From: Variovorax fucosicus
Lineage (GTDB): Bacteria > Pseudomonadota > Gammaproteobacteria > Burkholderiales > Burkholderiaceae_C
Reading direction: 5' to 3'
Length of the DNA: 64,000 nt
Assembly: GCF_030316825.1 (NCBI RefSeq)
Contig: NZ_JASZYU010000001.1
Location: forward strand, 124,001 to 188,000
Translations under genes and position numbers: made by a program
Shown here: positions 28,401-36,712 of the stretch, piece by piece
How the letters are laid out: the number at the start of each line of letters is the position of its first letter
Position numbering within the stretch: position 1 is the first letter of the stretch
Notes under the pieces: generated by a model
The model's input: only the letters and a program-made list of their open reading frames with translations
The model's database searches: none
Told to the model about the DNA's origin: nothing

Positions 28401-28620
28401 TCAGCGAGAACTGGCGCTCCAGCGGCTGCGCCACGTTGGCGGCCATGGTCTCCGGGCTCGCACCCGGCAATCGCCCCGTGACCTGGATCGTCGGAAAGTC
28501 GACCTGCGGCAGCGGCGCCACCGGCAGCAGCGGCCAGGCGACGATGCCGATCAGCAGCACCGCCAGCGCCAGCAGCGAGGTGCCGATCGGCCGCTTGATG
28601 AAACCGGCCGAGATGCTCAA
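25456..28620 (-). CDS. RND multidrug efflux permease, MdtB/MdtC-like (HAE1)
   Basis: A 1054-residue inner membrane pump with the usual 12 helices and two large periplasmic loops. The N-terminus [19 protein letters not shown] and the proton-relay aspartates in [20 protein letters not shown] are those of the hydrophobe/amphiphile (HAE1) pumps, close to MdtB/MdtC; the charged residues of the heavy-metal HME class are not in evidence. The start is a TTG at 28620: AGGAG lies 7 nt upstream and TTGA overlaps the adaptor stop. The pump is followed by a heavy-metal-type regulator and sensor, an arrangement at odds with its drug-pump sequence. Confidence 0.95.
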   Translation of the reverse strand: MSISAGFIKRPIGTSLLALAVLLIGIVAWPLLPVAPLPQVDFPTIQVTGRLPGASPETMAANVAQPLERQFSLIAGLSQMSSSSSLGQSQITLQFDLDRNIDGAALDVQTAINAAGGQLPNNLPSPPSFRKINPADSAVLILGVQSKVLPLIQVNDYADNVLAQQISRIAGVGLVNIFGVQKPAVRIQVDPAKIKAVGLSLEDVRGVIAQTTVSQPTGTLDGERQALNVYTNDQLLKAAPWNDMVLAWRNGAPIRVRDVGVAVDGPENSKVAAWGYADKAAHGDEPEANRAIMLAITKQPGANVIETVDRIQAALPRLKAAIPPSVTVDTLVDRTQTIRASVKDVEFTLVLSIALVVGVIFVFLRNVTVTLIPSVTVPLALLGTAAVMYVVGYSLDNLSLMALTIAVGFVVDDAIVMLENIYRHIEDGMAPLEAALQGAGEIGFTIISISVSLVAVFIPLLLMGGIVGRLFREFAVTVTLTIAVSVLISLTLTPMLCARFLKPHAGGEQHGRAYQLFERGFDAMLNGYKRGLHLVLRHPFITLMSFILTVAATVALFVVIPKGFFPQQDTGFIFGSADAAQDSSSAAMHDRMLQLADIIRRDPDVASFGMQAGASTFNSGNFFIGLKPVDEGRTATADEVIARLRPKLAPVQGVTLFMQAGQDISVGGRLSRTQYQYTLTDSDLAELNLWAPRLLDTMRRLPELTDVTSDQQNAAPTAMVTVDRQRASSYGISPAMVDATIYDAIGQRQVAQYFTQLNSYNVVLEVTPELQRDPSLFDRLYLTSPINGQQIPLSTFVKLDTSKTGYLAIAHQGQFPAVTLSFNLKPGASLGQAVDAINAAQARMGVPPTLSGTFQGAAQAFGDSLRTQPYLIAAALISVYIVLGLLYESYIHPLTILSTLPSAGVGALLILMAGGYDLSVIALIGIILLIGIVKKNGIMMVDFALHAERDKGMSPADAIFEACVLRFRPIMMTTMCALLSGLPLMLGHGAGSELRRPLGYAMVGGLILSQMLTLFTTPVIYLYLDRAHHWYVRRKAARRQNWPPEAAAAGAAIE

Positions 28621-29816
28621 GGTTTCGCTCCTGCAACGGTGGTCGGCGCATCGCCGTTCGCCCGGGATTCGGCGATGCGCGCACCTGGCGTCAGGCGGTA
28701 CTGGCCATCGACCACGACGCGGTCGCCGGCTGCCAGCCCCTTGCCGATGGTGGCCTTGCCATCGGCGGTGTCAGCCACCTCGACCGGCTGCACGCGCACT
28801 TTGTCGTCCGGCCCGACCACGTAGGCAAAGAAGCCGGCCTGGCTGCGCTGCACCACCGCCTGCGGCACCGTGAGCGCATCGGCGCGCTCGCCCAGCACCA
28901 CGCGCGCATCGACCGACTGCCCGGGCCACAGCTTGTGCTCGGCATTCGGAAACTGCGCCTTGAGCGCGATGGTGCCGGTGGCGGTGTCGATCTGGTTGTT
29001 GAGCAGCACCAGCTTGCCCGTGGCGAGCACGGCGCGCGTGTCGCGGTCGATCGCCTGCACCTGCAGCGGCTCGCGGCTGTCGCGCAGCGCACTGTTCACC
29101 GACTGGAAGCTGGCCTCGGGCAAGGTGAACTGCACCGCGATCGGGTCGATCTGGTTGATCACCAGCAGCCCGTTGGCATCGGCGGCATGCACGATGTTGC
29201 CGGGATCGACCAGGCGCGCGCCGACGCGCCCGCCGATCGGTGCGCTGATGGTGGTGAAGTCCAGCTGCACCTGCGCGAAGTGGATCTGTGCCTGGTCGCT
29301 CTTGAGCGCGGCCTCCAGCTGGCCGACCAGCGCGCGCTGCGTGTCGAGCGTCTGCTGGCTGGTCGCGTCTTCCTTGATAAGGTCGCCGTAGCGCTTCAGG
29401 TCGGCTCGCGCATTGGCCAGTTGCGCCTCGTCCTTGGCCTTCTGCGCGAGCACCTGCTCCAGCTGTGCCTGGTAGGTGCGCGGATCGATGCGCGCCAGCA
29501 CCTGGCCGGCCTTGACGTCCTGCCCTTCCCGAAAGTCGACGCGGTCGAGCTGGCCGTCGATGCGCGTGCGCACGGTGACGGTCGCCACGGTCATTGCCGT
29601 GCCGACGCCACTGCGCGCGATCGGCACGGTTTCGCGGGCGACCCGCACGGTGCTGGCCGGCACCGGCGCCGCTCCGGTATTGGCGCGCGGCGGCTTCGGG
29701 CCGAGCCAGTGCCAACCGCCCCAGGCCAGCAGGAGCACAACCAGCAGCGCGAGCAGGTAGACAGGCCAGCGCATACGCCGGCGAACGGGGGATTCAGGGG
29801 ACACCATGACTTTCAT
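28617..29816 (-). CDS. RND efflux periplasmic adaptor (MdtA-like)
   Basis: A 399-residue membrane fusion protein. A single N-terminal anchor at about residues 16-36 (WPVYLLALLVVLLLAWGGW) holds it in the inner membrane. Then come the lipoyl half-motif VTVRTRIDGQLDRVDFREGQ, the coiled-coil hairpin rich in Ala/Gln/Lys at about 115-175, the second lipoyl half TISAPIGGRVGARLVDPGN and the beta-barrel region with ALKAQFPNAEHKLWPGQSVD. It links the pump to the outer membrane channel. Its ATG overlaps the upstream stop (ATGA). Confidence 0.94.
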   Translation of the reverse strand: MKVMVSPESPVRRRMRWPVYLLALLVVLLLAWGGWHWLGPKPPRANTGAAPVPASTVRVARETVPIARSGVGTAMTVATVTVRTRIDGQLDRVDFREGQDVKAGQVLARIDPRTYQAQLEQVLAQKAKDEAQLANARADLKRYGDLIKEDATSQQTLDTQRALVGQLEAALKSDQAQIHFAQVQLDFTTISAPIGGRVGARLVDPGNIVHAADANGLLVINQIDPIAVQFTLPEASFQSVNSALRDSREPLQVQAIDRDTRAVLATGKLVLLNNQIDTATGTIALKAQFPNAEHKLWPGQSVDARVVLGERADALTVPQAVVQRSQAGFFAYVVGPDDKVRVQPVEVADTADGKATIGKGLAAGDRVVVDGQYRLTPGARIAESRANGDAPTTVAGAKP

Positions 29817-31261
29817 TTCCCGGCCGAAGCCGTGTTTGCGGACGCCTGCAGCTGCGAGGCATTCCAGCCGCCGCCCACCGCCTTGACCAGCGCGACGCTG
29901 GCGGCGAACTGGCGGCTCTCGAGCTGCAAGGCCGTGCGCTCATTGGTCAACGCGAGCGCCTGGGCCGTCACGACGCTCAGGTAGGTGGTGGTGCCGGCTC
30001 GGTACTGGCTCAGCGACACTCGCTCCGCCGCGCGTGCCGAGGTCACCGCCTGATCCTGCGCATCGCGCTCCTGCGCCAGCAGTTCGAGCGCGGCCAGGTT
30101 GTCCTCGACCTCCTGGAAGCCCGCCAGCACCGTCTTGCGGTACTGGGCGGCGGAGGCGTCGAAGACGGCACGCGCCTGCGCCACCTGCGCGCTGCGCAGC
30201 CCGCCGTCGAGCAGCGTGCCGGCCAGCGCGGCGCCGAGCGCCCACACCTTGTCAGGCGCGGCCAGCCAGCGGCCCAGGCCGGCGCCGCTGAAGCCGCCGC
30301 CGGCCGTGAGCGAAAGCGTCGGGTAGTAGGCCGCCTGCGCGACGCCGATGCCGGCGTTGGCGGCGGCGGCGCGGCGCTCGGCGCCCGCGATGTCGGGCCG
30401 CCGCTCGAGCAGCTCCGACGGCAGGCCGACGGGCACCTGCGGCAACTTGAGCGCCAGGTCGTCCGGCGGCAGCGAGAAGCTGGACGGCGTCTTGCCCAGC
30501 AGCACCGCGATTGCATGCTCGAGCTGGCGGCGCGTGAGCACGGTGTCGATCGCCTGGGCCTGCGCCGCCTGCAGCGTAGTGTTGGCGAGTTCCACGTCGC
30601 TGCGCGTCACCACGCCGGCGCGGTACTGGCTTTGCGTGATCTGCAGGGACTTTCGGTAAGCCTCGAGCGTGCGGTCGTAGAGCTTCTGCTGCGCATCGGC
30701 GACACGCAGCTGGATGTAGTCATTGGCCAGCTCCGCCTGAACCGCAAGGCGCGCCGCGGCCAGATCCGCTTCGCTGGCCTCTGCGCTGTCGCTCGCGCCT
30801 TCGACTGCGCGGCGCACCCTGCCCCAGAGATCCGGCTCCCAGCCGGCCTGCAGCGACCAGGCGTGCGCGTTGCCGAGCGTGGTCGAGCCGGTGGCGGTCT
30901 TGCTGCGCGCTCGGCTCACCGAAGCATCGACGCCCACGGTCGGGTACCAGGCAGATTGCGCGTTCTGCACCAGCGCCTGCGCCTCGCGGTACTGTGCTTC
31001 GGCAATCCGGATGTCCTGGTTGGCGCTGACGGCTTCAGCAACCAGTGCGTCGAGCCGCGGGTCGCCGAAAGCAGCCCACCAGGGGAGGGCTGTGTCCGCG
31101 CTGGCCGGCGTGGCGGTTTTCCAGCCGCCGCTGGTTTTCAAGCTGTCGCCTTCCTTGAAGGCCGGCGCCGCGGCGCCTTCGGGCAACGCCGGGCGCCGGT
31201 AGTCCGGGCCGACGGCACAAGCCGTCAGCGACACCAGCAGGGCGAGACACAGGATTCGCAT
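29813..31261 (-). CDS. RND efflux outer membrane lipoprotein, NodT/OprM family
   Basis: A TolC-like outer membrane factor of about 482 residues. A lipoprotein signal ends at the lipobox LTAC, so the mature protein begins with an acylated cysteine followed by AVGPDYRRPALP, the classic NodT start. Two repeated halves form the trimeric barrel-tunnel; ERRPDIAGAERRAAAANAGI and SLTAGGGFSG are typical. I use the ATG at 31261, three codons inside a possible GTG start. It is the first gene of the five-gene efflux operon and lies 92 bp from a divergent response regulator gene. Confidence 0.94.
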   Translation of the reverse strand: MRILCLALLVSLTACAVGPDYRRPALPEGAAAPAFKEGDSLKTSGGWKTATPASADTALPWWAAFGDPRLDALVAEAVSANQDIRIAEAQYREAQALVQNAQSAWYPTVGVDASVSRARSKTATGSTTLGNAHAWSLQAGWEPDLWGRVRRAVEGASDSAEASEADLAAARLAVQAELANDYIQLRVADAQQKLYDRTLEAYRKSLQITQSQYRAGVVTRSDVELANTTLQAAQAQAIDTVLTRRQLEHAIAVLLGKTPSSFSLPPDDLALKLPQVPVGLPSELLERRPDIAGAERRAAAANAGIGVAQAAYYPTLSLTAGGGFSGAGLGRWLAAPDKVWALGAALAGTLLDGGLRSAQVAQARAVFDASAAQYRKTVLAGFQEVEDNLAALELLAQERDAQDQAVTSARAAERVSLSQYRAGTTTYLSVVTAQALALTNERTALQLESRQFAASVALVKAVGGGWNASQLQASANTASAGK

Positions 31262-31308
31262 GCGGCCCACTCTAGGCAGGCGGGCCGGACGCCAGCCTGA
31301 CGGCTGGA

Positions 31309-31322
31309 TGACATTGCTGTCA
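31309..31322. promoter_or_regulatory. CusR/CopR-type box between efflux operon and second regulator
   Basis: TGACATTGCTGTCA is a TGACA-N4-TGTCA palindrome, the same half-sites and spacing as the Cus/Cop box (TGACAA-N2-TTGTCA) bound by CusR-like regulators. It is centred 54 bp upstream of the outer-membrane-factor ATG on the minus strand and 38 bp upstream of the divergent response regulator ATG, with TAACAT at 31342-31347 as a possible -10 for the latter. A second inverted repeat CCAGCC-TGAC-GGCTGG is at 31292-31307. Binding by the operon's own regulator (24773-25459) is inferred. Confidence 0.6.
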
Positions 31323-31353
31323 GGTTGCGCGCTTCAAGGGCTAACATGCCCCG

Positions 31354-32082
31354 ATGACTTCTCCCACGCACCTCGCCGTCCTCGACGACGAGGTCGAAAT
31401 CACCACGCTGCTCGCAACCTATCTGCAAGGCCACGGCTTTCGGGTCAGCCAGCTGCATTCCGGCAAGGCGCTCATGGCGCTGATGGCGCACGATGCGCCC
31501 ATGCTCGTGCTGCTCGACCTGGGCCTGCCCGGCGAGGACGGCTTTGTCATCGCGCGCCAGCTGCGCGAGCACTGGCGCTGCGGGCTGGTGATCGTCACCG
31601 GCCGGGGCGATGCGGTCGACAAGGTGGTCGGCCTGGAGATCGGGGCCGACGACTACGTGACCAAGCCCTTCGACCTGCGCGAACTGGTCGCGCGCATCAA
31701 GGCCGTGTTGCGCCGTCTTGAACCGGCCGAAGCCGGGCCGGCCAAGCCGAACGCTGAAGCCTCGACGTTGCTGCGCTTCGCGCAGTGGGAGCTCGACACC
31801 GCGGCACGGCGCCTGCTCGATCCGGGCCGCAACGAGGTGGCCCTGACCACGGGCGAATTCGATCTGCTGAACACGCTGGCGGCCCACCCGGGCCGCGTGC
31901 TGTCGCGGGACTTCCTGCTCGAACACACCCGGGGCCGCGACGGCGGCCCCTTCGACCGCACCATCGATGTCCAGATCGGCCGGCTGCGCCGCAAGCTCGA
32001 GGCCGACCCGAACAATCCGCAGATCATCAAGTCGGTTCGCGGCGCGGGCTACATCCTGGTTCCCAGGGTCGAGACCGCCTGA
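31354..32082 (+). CDS. OmpR-family response regulator (TorR/OmpR-like)
   Basis: A 242-residue regulator. Acidic residues Asp11-Asp12-Glu13, phosphoacceptor Asp55 in LVLLDLGLPGEDG, Thr in VIVTGRGD and Lys in VTKPFDLREL make a standard receiver. The winged helix has TTGEFDLLNTLAAHPGRVLS and IKSVRGAGYILVP. Its stop overlaps the start of the hybrid kinase gene (TGATG), so the two form a two-component pair. It is divergent from the efflux operon across a region with a Cus-type box, so cross-talk between the two systems is possible. Confidence 0.92.
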   Translation: MTSPTHLAVLDDEVEITTLLATYLQGHGFRVSQLHSGKALMALMAHDAPMLVLLDLGLPGEDGFVIARQLREHWRCGLVIVTGRGDAVDKVVGLEIGADDYVTKPFDLRELVARIKAVLRRLEPAEAGPAKPNAEASTLLRFAQWELDTAARRLLDPGRNEVALTTGEFDLLNTLAAHPGRVLSRDFLLEHTRGRDGGPFDRTIDVQIGRLRRKLEADPNNPQIIKSVRGAGYILVPRVETA

Positions 32083-34130
32083 TGGAGCGCAGCTCCCTCG
32101 TTCCCGGCTTCGACGACGGCGCGGTATTCCGCTCGCTCTTCGCCGCCTACCCCGACTCGCTATTGCTGGTCGACCTCCAGGGCCAGATCGCCCTGGCCAA
32201 TCCGGCCGCGGTCGATCTGCTGGGCTACACGGCCGACGAACTGGTCGGCCTCTCGGTCGACGCGCTGGTGCCCGACGCGATCCGCCCGCGCCATGCGGCC
32301 TACCGCAACGCCTACGCCGACCACCCGCGCGCCCGGCCGATGGGCATGCAGATGGACCTGGTCGCCAAGCGGCGCGACGGCAGCGAGGTGATGGTCGAGA
32401 TCGCCCTGAGCCCGCTGCAGAGCCACGGGCTGCCCTATGTCGTGGCCGCGATCCGCAGCGTGGGAACCTATCCCCGCGTCAAGCAGGCCATGCAGAGAGC
32501 CCGCTATGCCGAGCATCTCGCCCAGTTCGGCCGCTTCGCAGTCGACGCACGGGATCCGAAGGAACTGCTGGAGCTCGTCCCTGCGATCGCGGCCGAAGCG
32601 CTCCAGGTCGAGACCGCCGAGATCCTGCTGCTGGAACCCAGCGGCCTCGAGTTCCGGGTTGCCGCCGTCACCGGCCCGCTCCAGGATCTCGCCGTCGGCG
32701 ATCGAATTCCCAATGCGCCCAGCTCGCCCTCCGGCAGTGTCATCGCCGATGGCAAGGCACTGCTGGTGAACGACTATGCGCAGCAGCAGCGCTTCCAGCT
32801 TTCGCCGCGTGCCATCGAGCACGGGCTGGCGAGCGAGCTTGCCGTGCCGCTGTCGGATCGCGGCCGCACGATCGGCACCCTGGCCGTGCGCTCGCGCACC
32901 CCCAAGCGCTTCGGCGACGACGAGCTGCGCTTTCTCGATTCGCTGTCGAGCCTGCTCGGAACCGTGCTGCAGCGCGCGACCAGCGAAGAGGCACTCAACC
33001 ATGCGCAGCGGCTCGAAACCGTCGGCCAGCTGACCGGCGGCGTCGCGCACGACTTCAACAACCTGCTGACCATCATCTCGGGCAACCTGCAAGTGCTGGA
33101 GGACGCGCCCGCCTATGCCGCCGATCCGTTGATCCAGCAACTCGTCGGTGCCGCCGCGCGCGCCACCCGGCGCGGCGCAGAACTGACCAGCAAGCTGCTC
33201 GCGTTCTCGCGCCGCCAGGTGCTTCAGCCCACCATCGTCGACACCGCCGCCCTGCTGCATTCGCTGACCGACATGCTGCGCCGCACGCTGGACCAGCGCG
33301 TCGTCATCACGCTCGATGCCGAAGACGCGCTGTGCCTGGCGGATCCGGGGCAGCTCGAATCCGCACTGCTGAACGTGGCCATCAACGCCCGCGACGCGAT
33401 GCCGCTCGGCGGCACGCTCGCCTTCACCTGCCGCCTGGCGCGGTCGCTGCCCGTGAACCTCGATGCCGAGCGCGAACCGGCCGAAGCGCACGGCTATGTG
33501 GCGATCTCGATCTCGGACACCGGCGACGGAATGCCCGAAGCCGTGAAGGAACGCGCCTTCGAGCCCTTCTTCACCACCAAGGAGACCGGCCGCGGCACTG
33601 GTCTCGGCCTCTCGACCGTCTATGGTTTTGCCAGGCAGTCGCGCGGCGCCGTCAGTCTCGACAGTGCGCCCGGCGCAGGCACCACGGTGACGCTCTACCT
33701 GCCGCGCGCCGAAGGCGACGGTGTCGACGACGAAGCCTTCGACGCCGCGGCACCGGGCAGCGTGCCCGCGGGACTGCGCGTGTTGCTGGTCGAGGACGAC
33801 GCCGAAGTGCGAAGCGTGGTGCAGCGGTTTCTGGCCTCGATGGCCTGCGAAGTCGTCGCTTGCGCCGACGCCGAAGAAGCATTGCGCGTGCTCGCATCGG
33901 AGTCGGACATCGGGCTGCTGCTCACCGACATCCTGCTTGGCGCCGGCATGCGCGGTACCGAACTGGCGGACGCGGCACGCACGCGGCGGCCCGGCCTGCC
34001 GGTGCTGCTGATGTCGGGCTATTCGAGCGAGCTGCTCGACGAGCCGCAAGGCCGGGAGCTGCTGCGCAAGCCCTACACGCGCATCGAGCTCGAGCGCGCC
34101 ATGGCGCGGGTGCTGAACGCGGCTGCGTGA
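32082..34130 (+). CDS. Hybrid sensor histidine kinase PAS-GAF-HisKA-HATPase-REC
   Basis: A 682-residue cytoplasmic kinase without membrane helices. In order: PAS at about 15-130 ([20 protein letters not shown]); GAF at about 150-300 ([20 protein letters not shown]); dimerisation domain with His in [20 protein letters not shown]; ATPase domain with [10 protein letters not shown] and [14 protein letters not shown]; and a receiver at about 565-680 with [13 protein letters not shown], phosphoacceptor in LLLTDILLG and Lys in [11 protein letters not shown]. The HDFNN form marks the group with C-terminal receivers that often act as phosphate sinks. The signal may be intracellular, such as redox or a small ligand. 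It ends 3 bp from the convergent crp/fnr-type gene. Confidence 0.92.
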   Translation: MERSSLVPGFDDGAVFRSLFAAYPDSLLLVDLQGQIALANPAAVDLLGYTADELVGLSVDALVPDAIRPRHAAYRNAYADHPRARPMGMQMDLVAKRRDGSEVMVEIALSPLQSHGLPYVVAAIRSVGTYPRVKQAMQRARYAEHLAQFGRFAVDARDPKELLELVPAIAAEALQVETAEILLLEPSGLEFRVAAVTGPLQDLAVGDRIPNAPSSPSGSVIADGKALLVNDYAQQQRFQLSPRAIEHGLASELAVPLSDRGRTIGTLAVRSRTPKRFGDDELRFLDSLSSLLGTVLQRATSEEALNHAQRLETVGQLTGGVAHDFNNLLTIISGNLQVLEDAPAYAADPLIQQLVGAAARATRRGAELTSKLLAFSRRQVLQPTIVDTAALLHSLTDMLRRTLDQRVVITLDAEDALCLADPGQLESALLNVAINARDAMPLGGTLAFTCRLARSLPVNLDAEREPAEAHGYVAISISDTGDGMPEAVKERAFEPFFTTKETGRGTGLGLSTVYGFARQSRGAVSLDSAPGAGTTVTLYLPRAEGDGVDDEAFDAAAPGSVPAGLRVLLVEDDAEVRSVVQRFLASMACEVVACADAEEALRVLASESDIGLLLTDILLGAGMRGTELADAARTRRPGLPVLLMSGYSSELLDEPQGRELLRKPYTRIELERAMARVLNAAA

Positions 34131-34133
34131 AGC

Positions 34134-34865
34134 TCAGTGAAGCGCCGCCGCGCTCATCGGCGCGGCGCTGCGCATGAAGCTCGTCAGCGCCTCCACCTGC
34201 GGGATGTGGATGTCGCGCCGGCCTTTCTCGGTGAAGCGGATCACGTCGCCCCGTGCCATCCGCGACAGCGCACGGCTCACGCTCTCCAGCGTCATGCCGA
34301 GGTAGTTGCCGATCTCGGCGCGCGTCATGCGCAGCGTGAACTGGTCGGTGCGCAGGCCGCGCTGCGCGAGCGCATCGGCCCAGTAGCGCAGGAAGCCGGC
34401 CACGCGCGCATCGGCTGGCAGCGTGCACAGCGACAGCATCGAGTCGTGGTCGCGCGTGAGTTCGCGGCTCATGGCTTCATGCAGCGCGGTGAGCAGCGCC
34501 GGCGTGCGAATGGCCGCCTGGAGCAATTCGTCGTAGCGGATGGCCCAGACCTCGCCGGTGTCCATTGCAACCGCGTCGCAGCCGTACTGCGCCGTCGCGA
34601 TGCCGTCGAGGCCGAGCCAGTCGCCCTTGAAGTGAAGGCCGACCACCTGCTCGCGCCCTTCTCCCGACAGGTTGACCATCTTGAAGAAACCCGAACTCAC
34701 GACGTAGAGGCAACCGAACTGTTGACCCACCTGGTAGACCGTATCGCCTGCGCGGACGACGCGCCGCTGGATCGGAACGCTGTCCTGCAGCAGTTGCAGC
34801 ATGTCGGCGATGCGCCGCACGGCTGACCGGTGGCCCTGGGTAACGCTTGTTGCTTCGGTAGTCAT
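34134..34865 (-). CDS. Crp/Fnr-family transcriptional regulator
   Basis: A 243-residue regulator with an N-terminal cNMP-fold domain (PIQRRVVRAGDTVYQVGQQF, VVGLHFKGDWLGLDGIATAQ) and a C-terminal winged helix. The recognition helix TLESVSRAL keeps Glu194, Ser197 and Arg198, the E-x-x-S-R triad by which FNR reads TTGAT/ATCAA. The cysteines are at 52, 96 and 147 only; the N-terminal Cys cluster that holds the oxygen-labile Fe-S centre of E. coli FNR is absent, so it must sense by other means. FNR-type boxes near the nitrate, hemN and nearby genes make it the best local candidate for their control. Confidence 0.92.
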   Translation of the reverse strand: MTTEATSVTQGHRSAVRRIADMLQLLQDSVPIQRRVVRAGDTVYQVGQQFGCLYVVSSGFFKMVNLSGEGREQVVGLHFKGDWLGLDGIATAQYGCDAVAMDTGEVWAIRYDELLQAAIRTPALLTALHEAMSRELTRDHDSMLSLCTLPADARVAGFLRYWADALAQRGLRTDQFTLRMTRAEIGNYLGMTLESVSRALSRMARGDVIRFTEKGRRDIHIPQVEALTSFMRSAAPMSAAALH

Positions 34866-35005
34866 CGCTTGTTGTTCCTTGCAGATCGATGGCTTGAAGC
34901 TTAGAAAACCGCGGTAACTGGAGCGCCAATGCGGCCGCCTCCTCCGTAACAGTGCGTGAATGCTCTGTGTCCGGTCGGTATCGGCGGGTGCGGGATGCCG
35001 GATTG

Positions 35006-35046
35006 TTGACGGCGATCAAGGCCCGGATCGCAGCAGGCACTACCTT
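35006..35046 (+). promoter_or_regulatory. FNR-type class II promoter of the carbamoyltransferase-like gene
   Basis: TTGACGGCGATCAA (35006-35019) differs from the FNR consensus TTGAT-N4-ATCAA at one position. Twenty-one bases downstream is a -10 hexamer TACCTT (35041-35046), which places the box centre about 41 bp before the expected transcription start. The same 21-base spacing occurs at the narX/hemN box. If correct, the message begins at about 35053, almost on the GTG codon at 35054. Confidence 0.65.
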
Positions 35047-35053
35047 CGCCGGT

Positions 35054-35761
35054 GTGGAATCCGTTCTCACCCCTCCCTCTCACCACTCGTTGCCAGACGA
35101 GCCACCGGCCGCGGAAGACATCCTGGCGATCTTTGCGGTGGCCCGCCGCCTGCGTGCGGATGCCAGCGCGGGCACGCTCGGCCAGCCGCTGCGCGGCAAG
35201 AACCTGGCGCTGCTGCTCGAAACCCCGCCCGGCGAGGAGCAGTCGGCCCTGCATCGCGCCGCGCTGGAACTCGGCGCCCGGGTCGCCGAAGTCCGGTTCG
35301 CCGACCCGGGCGGGCCGGCCTTCGCGCGGGACGGCATCCGCGGCCTGGCGCGAATGCTGGGGCGCATGTACGACGCGATCGACTGCGCCGCACTGGCGCC
35401 GGCCACCGTGCGCCAGATCGAGCAGGAGGCGGGCGTGCCGGTCTACGCCGGACTGGGCCTGGACGACCATCCGGCAAGGGCGCTGGCGGATCTCATGACC
35501 CTCTGCGAGCATCGGCCGGCGCCAGGCACATCGATCCGGTTCCTCGGCGACCCGACAACGGCGCGGGCACGCGCCTTTCTGCGCGCCGCGCGGGAGGTCG
35601 GCCTGGCGGAATCGGAGGACGCGACCTTGGTGGTGGATGCGGCCCATGGTTCGCACTGGTCGCTGAGCGGGCCGGCCGGCCCGCTGGACGCGTTTCGGCG
35701 TTCGGAAAACCACCGCTGCATGATGCAGACCCTGCTGCTCGAGACGATCGTCAAGGCCTGA
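35054..35761 (+). CDS. Ornithine carbamoyltransferase-like protein, carbamoyl-phosphate motif lost
   Basis: A protein of about 235 residues with the backbone of ornithine/aspartate carbamoyltransferases: LRGKNLALLLETP, ARMLGRMYDAIDC, then GVPVYAGLGLDDHPARALAD with LMTLCEH, matching the OTC pattern N-G-L-x-D-x-x-HP-x-Q-x-LAD. The carbamoyl-phosphate motif S-x-R-T-R that should follow LLLETP is replaced by PGEEQSA, and the length is about 80 residues short of OTCase. It is probably not catalytic. The frame is open from a GTG at 34952, but an FNR-type promoter lies inside that extension, so I begin at the GTG at 35054; a TTG at 35090 is also possible. Confidence 0.7.
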   Translation: MESVLTPPSHHSLPDEPPAAEDILAIFAVARRLRADASAGTLGQPLRGKNLALLLETPPGEEQSALHRAALELGARVAEVRFADPGGPAFARDGIRGLARMLGRMYDAIDCAALAPATVRQIEQEAGVPVYAGLGLDDHPARALADLMTLCEHRPAPGTSIRFLGDPTTARARAFLRAAREVGLAESEDATLVVDAAHGSHWSLSGPAGPLDAFRRSENHRCMMQTLLLETIVKA

Positions 35762-35779
35762 CCAGGCGCGCTCCGGGGC

Positions 35780-36145
35780 TCAAGGCTCGGGCCGTTTCCA
35801 CAGCCAGATTGCGACAATCGCCATGACGAGCGGTACGCCAACCTTCACGGCGGTCGGCGCGGGCGTGAAGAGCAGCACGGCCGCACTGAAAGCCATCATC
35901 ACGGTCGCGGCCCACTTCGCGCGGCGCGGCACGGCGCCGCCCTGTCGCCATTGCCGGATGTACACGCCGTAGCGGGGGTGTTCCAGGAGCCACTGCTCCA
36001 GCGCGGGCCAGCCGCGGCTGCCCGCCCAGGCGGCCGCAAGCAGAAAAGGCACCGTCGGCAGAATGGGCAGGACAACGCCGAGCACGCCGAGCGCCAGGAA
36101 GACCAGTGCCAGCACCCGCCAGAGCAGCTTCGCGATGGGACGCAT
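35780..36145 (-). CDS. DUF454 (YbaN-family) inner membrane protein
   Basis: A 121-residue membrane protein. The family signature runs GVLGVVLPILPTVPFLLAAA in the first helix pair, followed by AWAGSRGWPALEQWLLEHPR and YGVYIRQWRQGGAVPRRAKW, then two more hydrophobic segments. This is YbaN/DUF454, a small inner membrane protein of unclear role. It converges with the carbamoyltransferase-like gene 18 bp away. I start at the ATG at 36145 (MRPIAKLLWRV), which puts the family signature at the usual distance from the N-terminus. Confidence 0.88.
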   Translation of the reverse strand: MRPIAKLLWRVLALVFLALGVLGVVLPILPTVPFLLAAAWAGSRGWPALEQWLLEHPRYGVYIRQWRQGGAVPRRAKWAATVMMAFSAAVLLFTPAPTAVKVGVPLVMAIVAIWLWKRPEP

Positions 36146-36284
36146 CGACCCATGGTAGGCCCATCGGCGGTGCACGCGTTGACAGACGCGTCGCTGCTGG
36201 TCACGATGCTCCTTCCTGCACACGGGCCACCGGCCGCCCGGCGCCAGCGCCCCCCCCTCCTCTACCGGACACCGAAAGCCCCCC

Positions 36285-36686
36285 ATGATTTCCAGCTTCA
36301 ACGATCTGCTGCGCTCTGCGCGCGAACAGGCGCAACCGCAGCGCCTGCTGTTCGTCTTTGCCACAGCGGGCCTGCCGGACGACGCGACGCCCGAGCAGCG
36401 CGAGAGCTTCCAGGCCGGCCAGGGCGGCACGCTGACGCCGCTGATGTGTGTCGACAAGACACCCGACGAACTGGAATCTTTCGACACGCTGTGCGAGGAG
36501 TCGCGGGAGTTCGGCCAGACCTGGGATCTCGTGTTCACTGCCGCGATCTCGGGCAGCGCCGGCCTCGAGCCGACCAGCGCACAGGCCGAAGCGCCGCTCC
36601 AGCGCATGGTCGAATCGATCAAGTCCGGCGGCATCGCCGGTTTCGTCGCCTTCGACGGCGCGGGCCAGCCCGTGCAGATTGGCTGA
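36285..36686 (+). CDS. Conserved small protein of unknown function (133 aa)
   Basis: MISSFNDLLRSAREQAQPQR opens a compact 133-residue protein with LLFVFATAGLPDDATPEQRE, LTPLMCVDKTPDEL and a C-terminal GFVAFDGAGQPVQ. I recall closely similar proteins in Burkholderiales, sometimes labelled ribonucleotide reductase subunit alpha, a name with no visible basis: there is no reductase domain. It is soluble, acidic and has two cysteines (in LMCVD and TLCEE). It is followed 26 bp on by the convergent nitronate monooxygenase-like gene. Function unknown. Confidence 0.8.
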   Translation: MISSFNDLLRSAREQAQPQRLLFVFATAGLPDDATPEQRESFQAGQGGTLTPLMCVDKTPDELESFDTLCEESREFGQTWDLVFTAAISGSAGLEPTSAQAEAPLQRMVESIKSGGIAGFVAFDGAGQPVQIG

Positions 36687-36712
36687 GCCAACGAGGGCGC
36701 GATGCTGCCTGC

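Noticed and set aside
25534..28824. A 1096-codon open frame on the plus strand antisense to the RND pump and adaptor
   Set aside because: Its translation is low-complexity Arg/His/Gln/Asp-rich, typical of the antisense of a GC-rich gene; the minus strand carries the full pump sequence.
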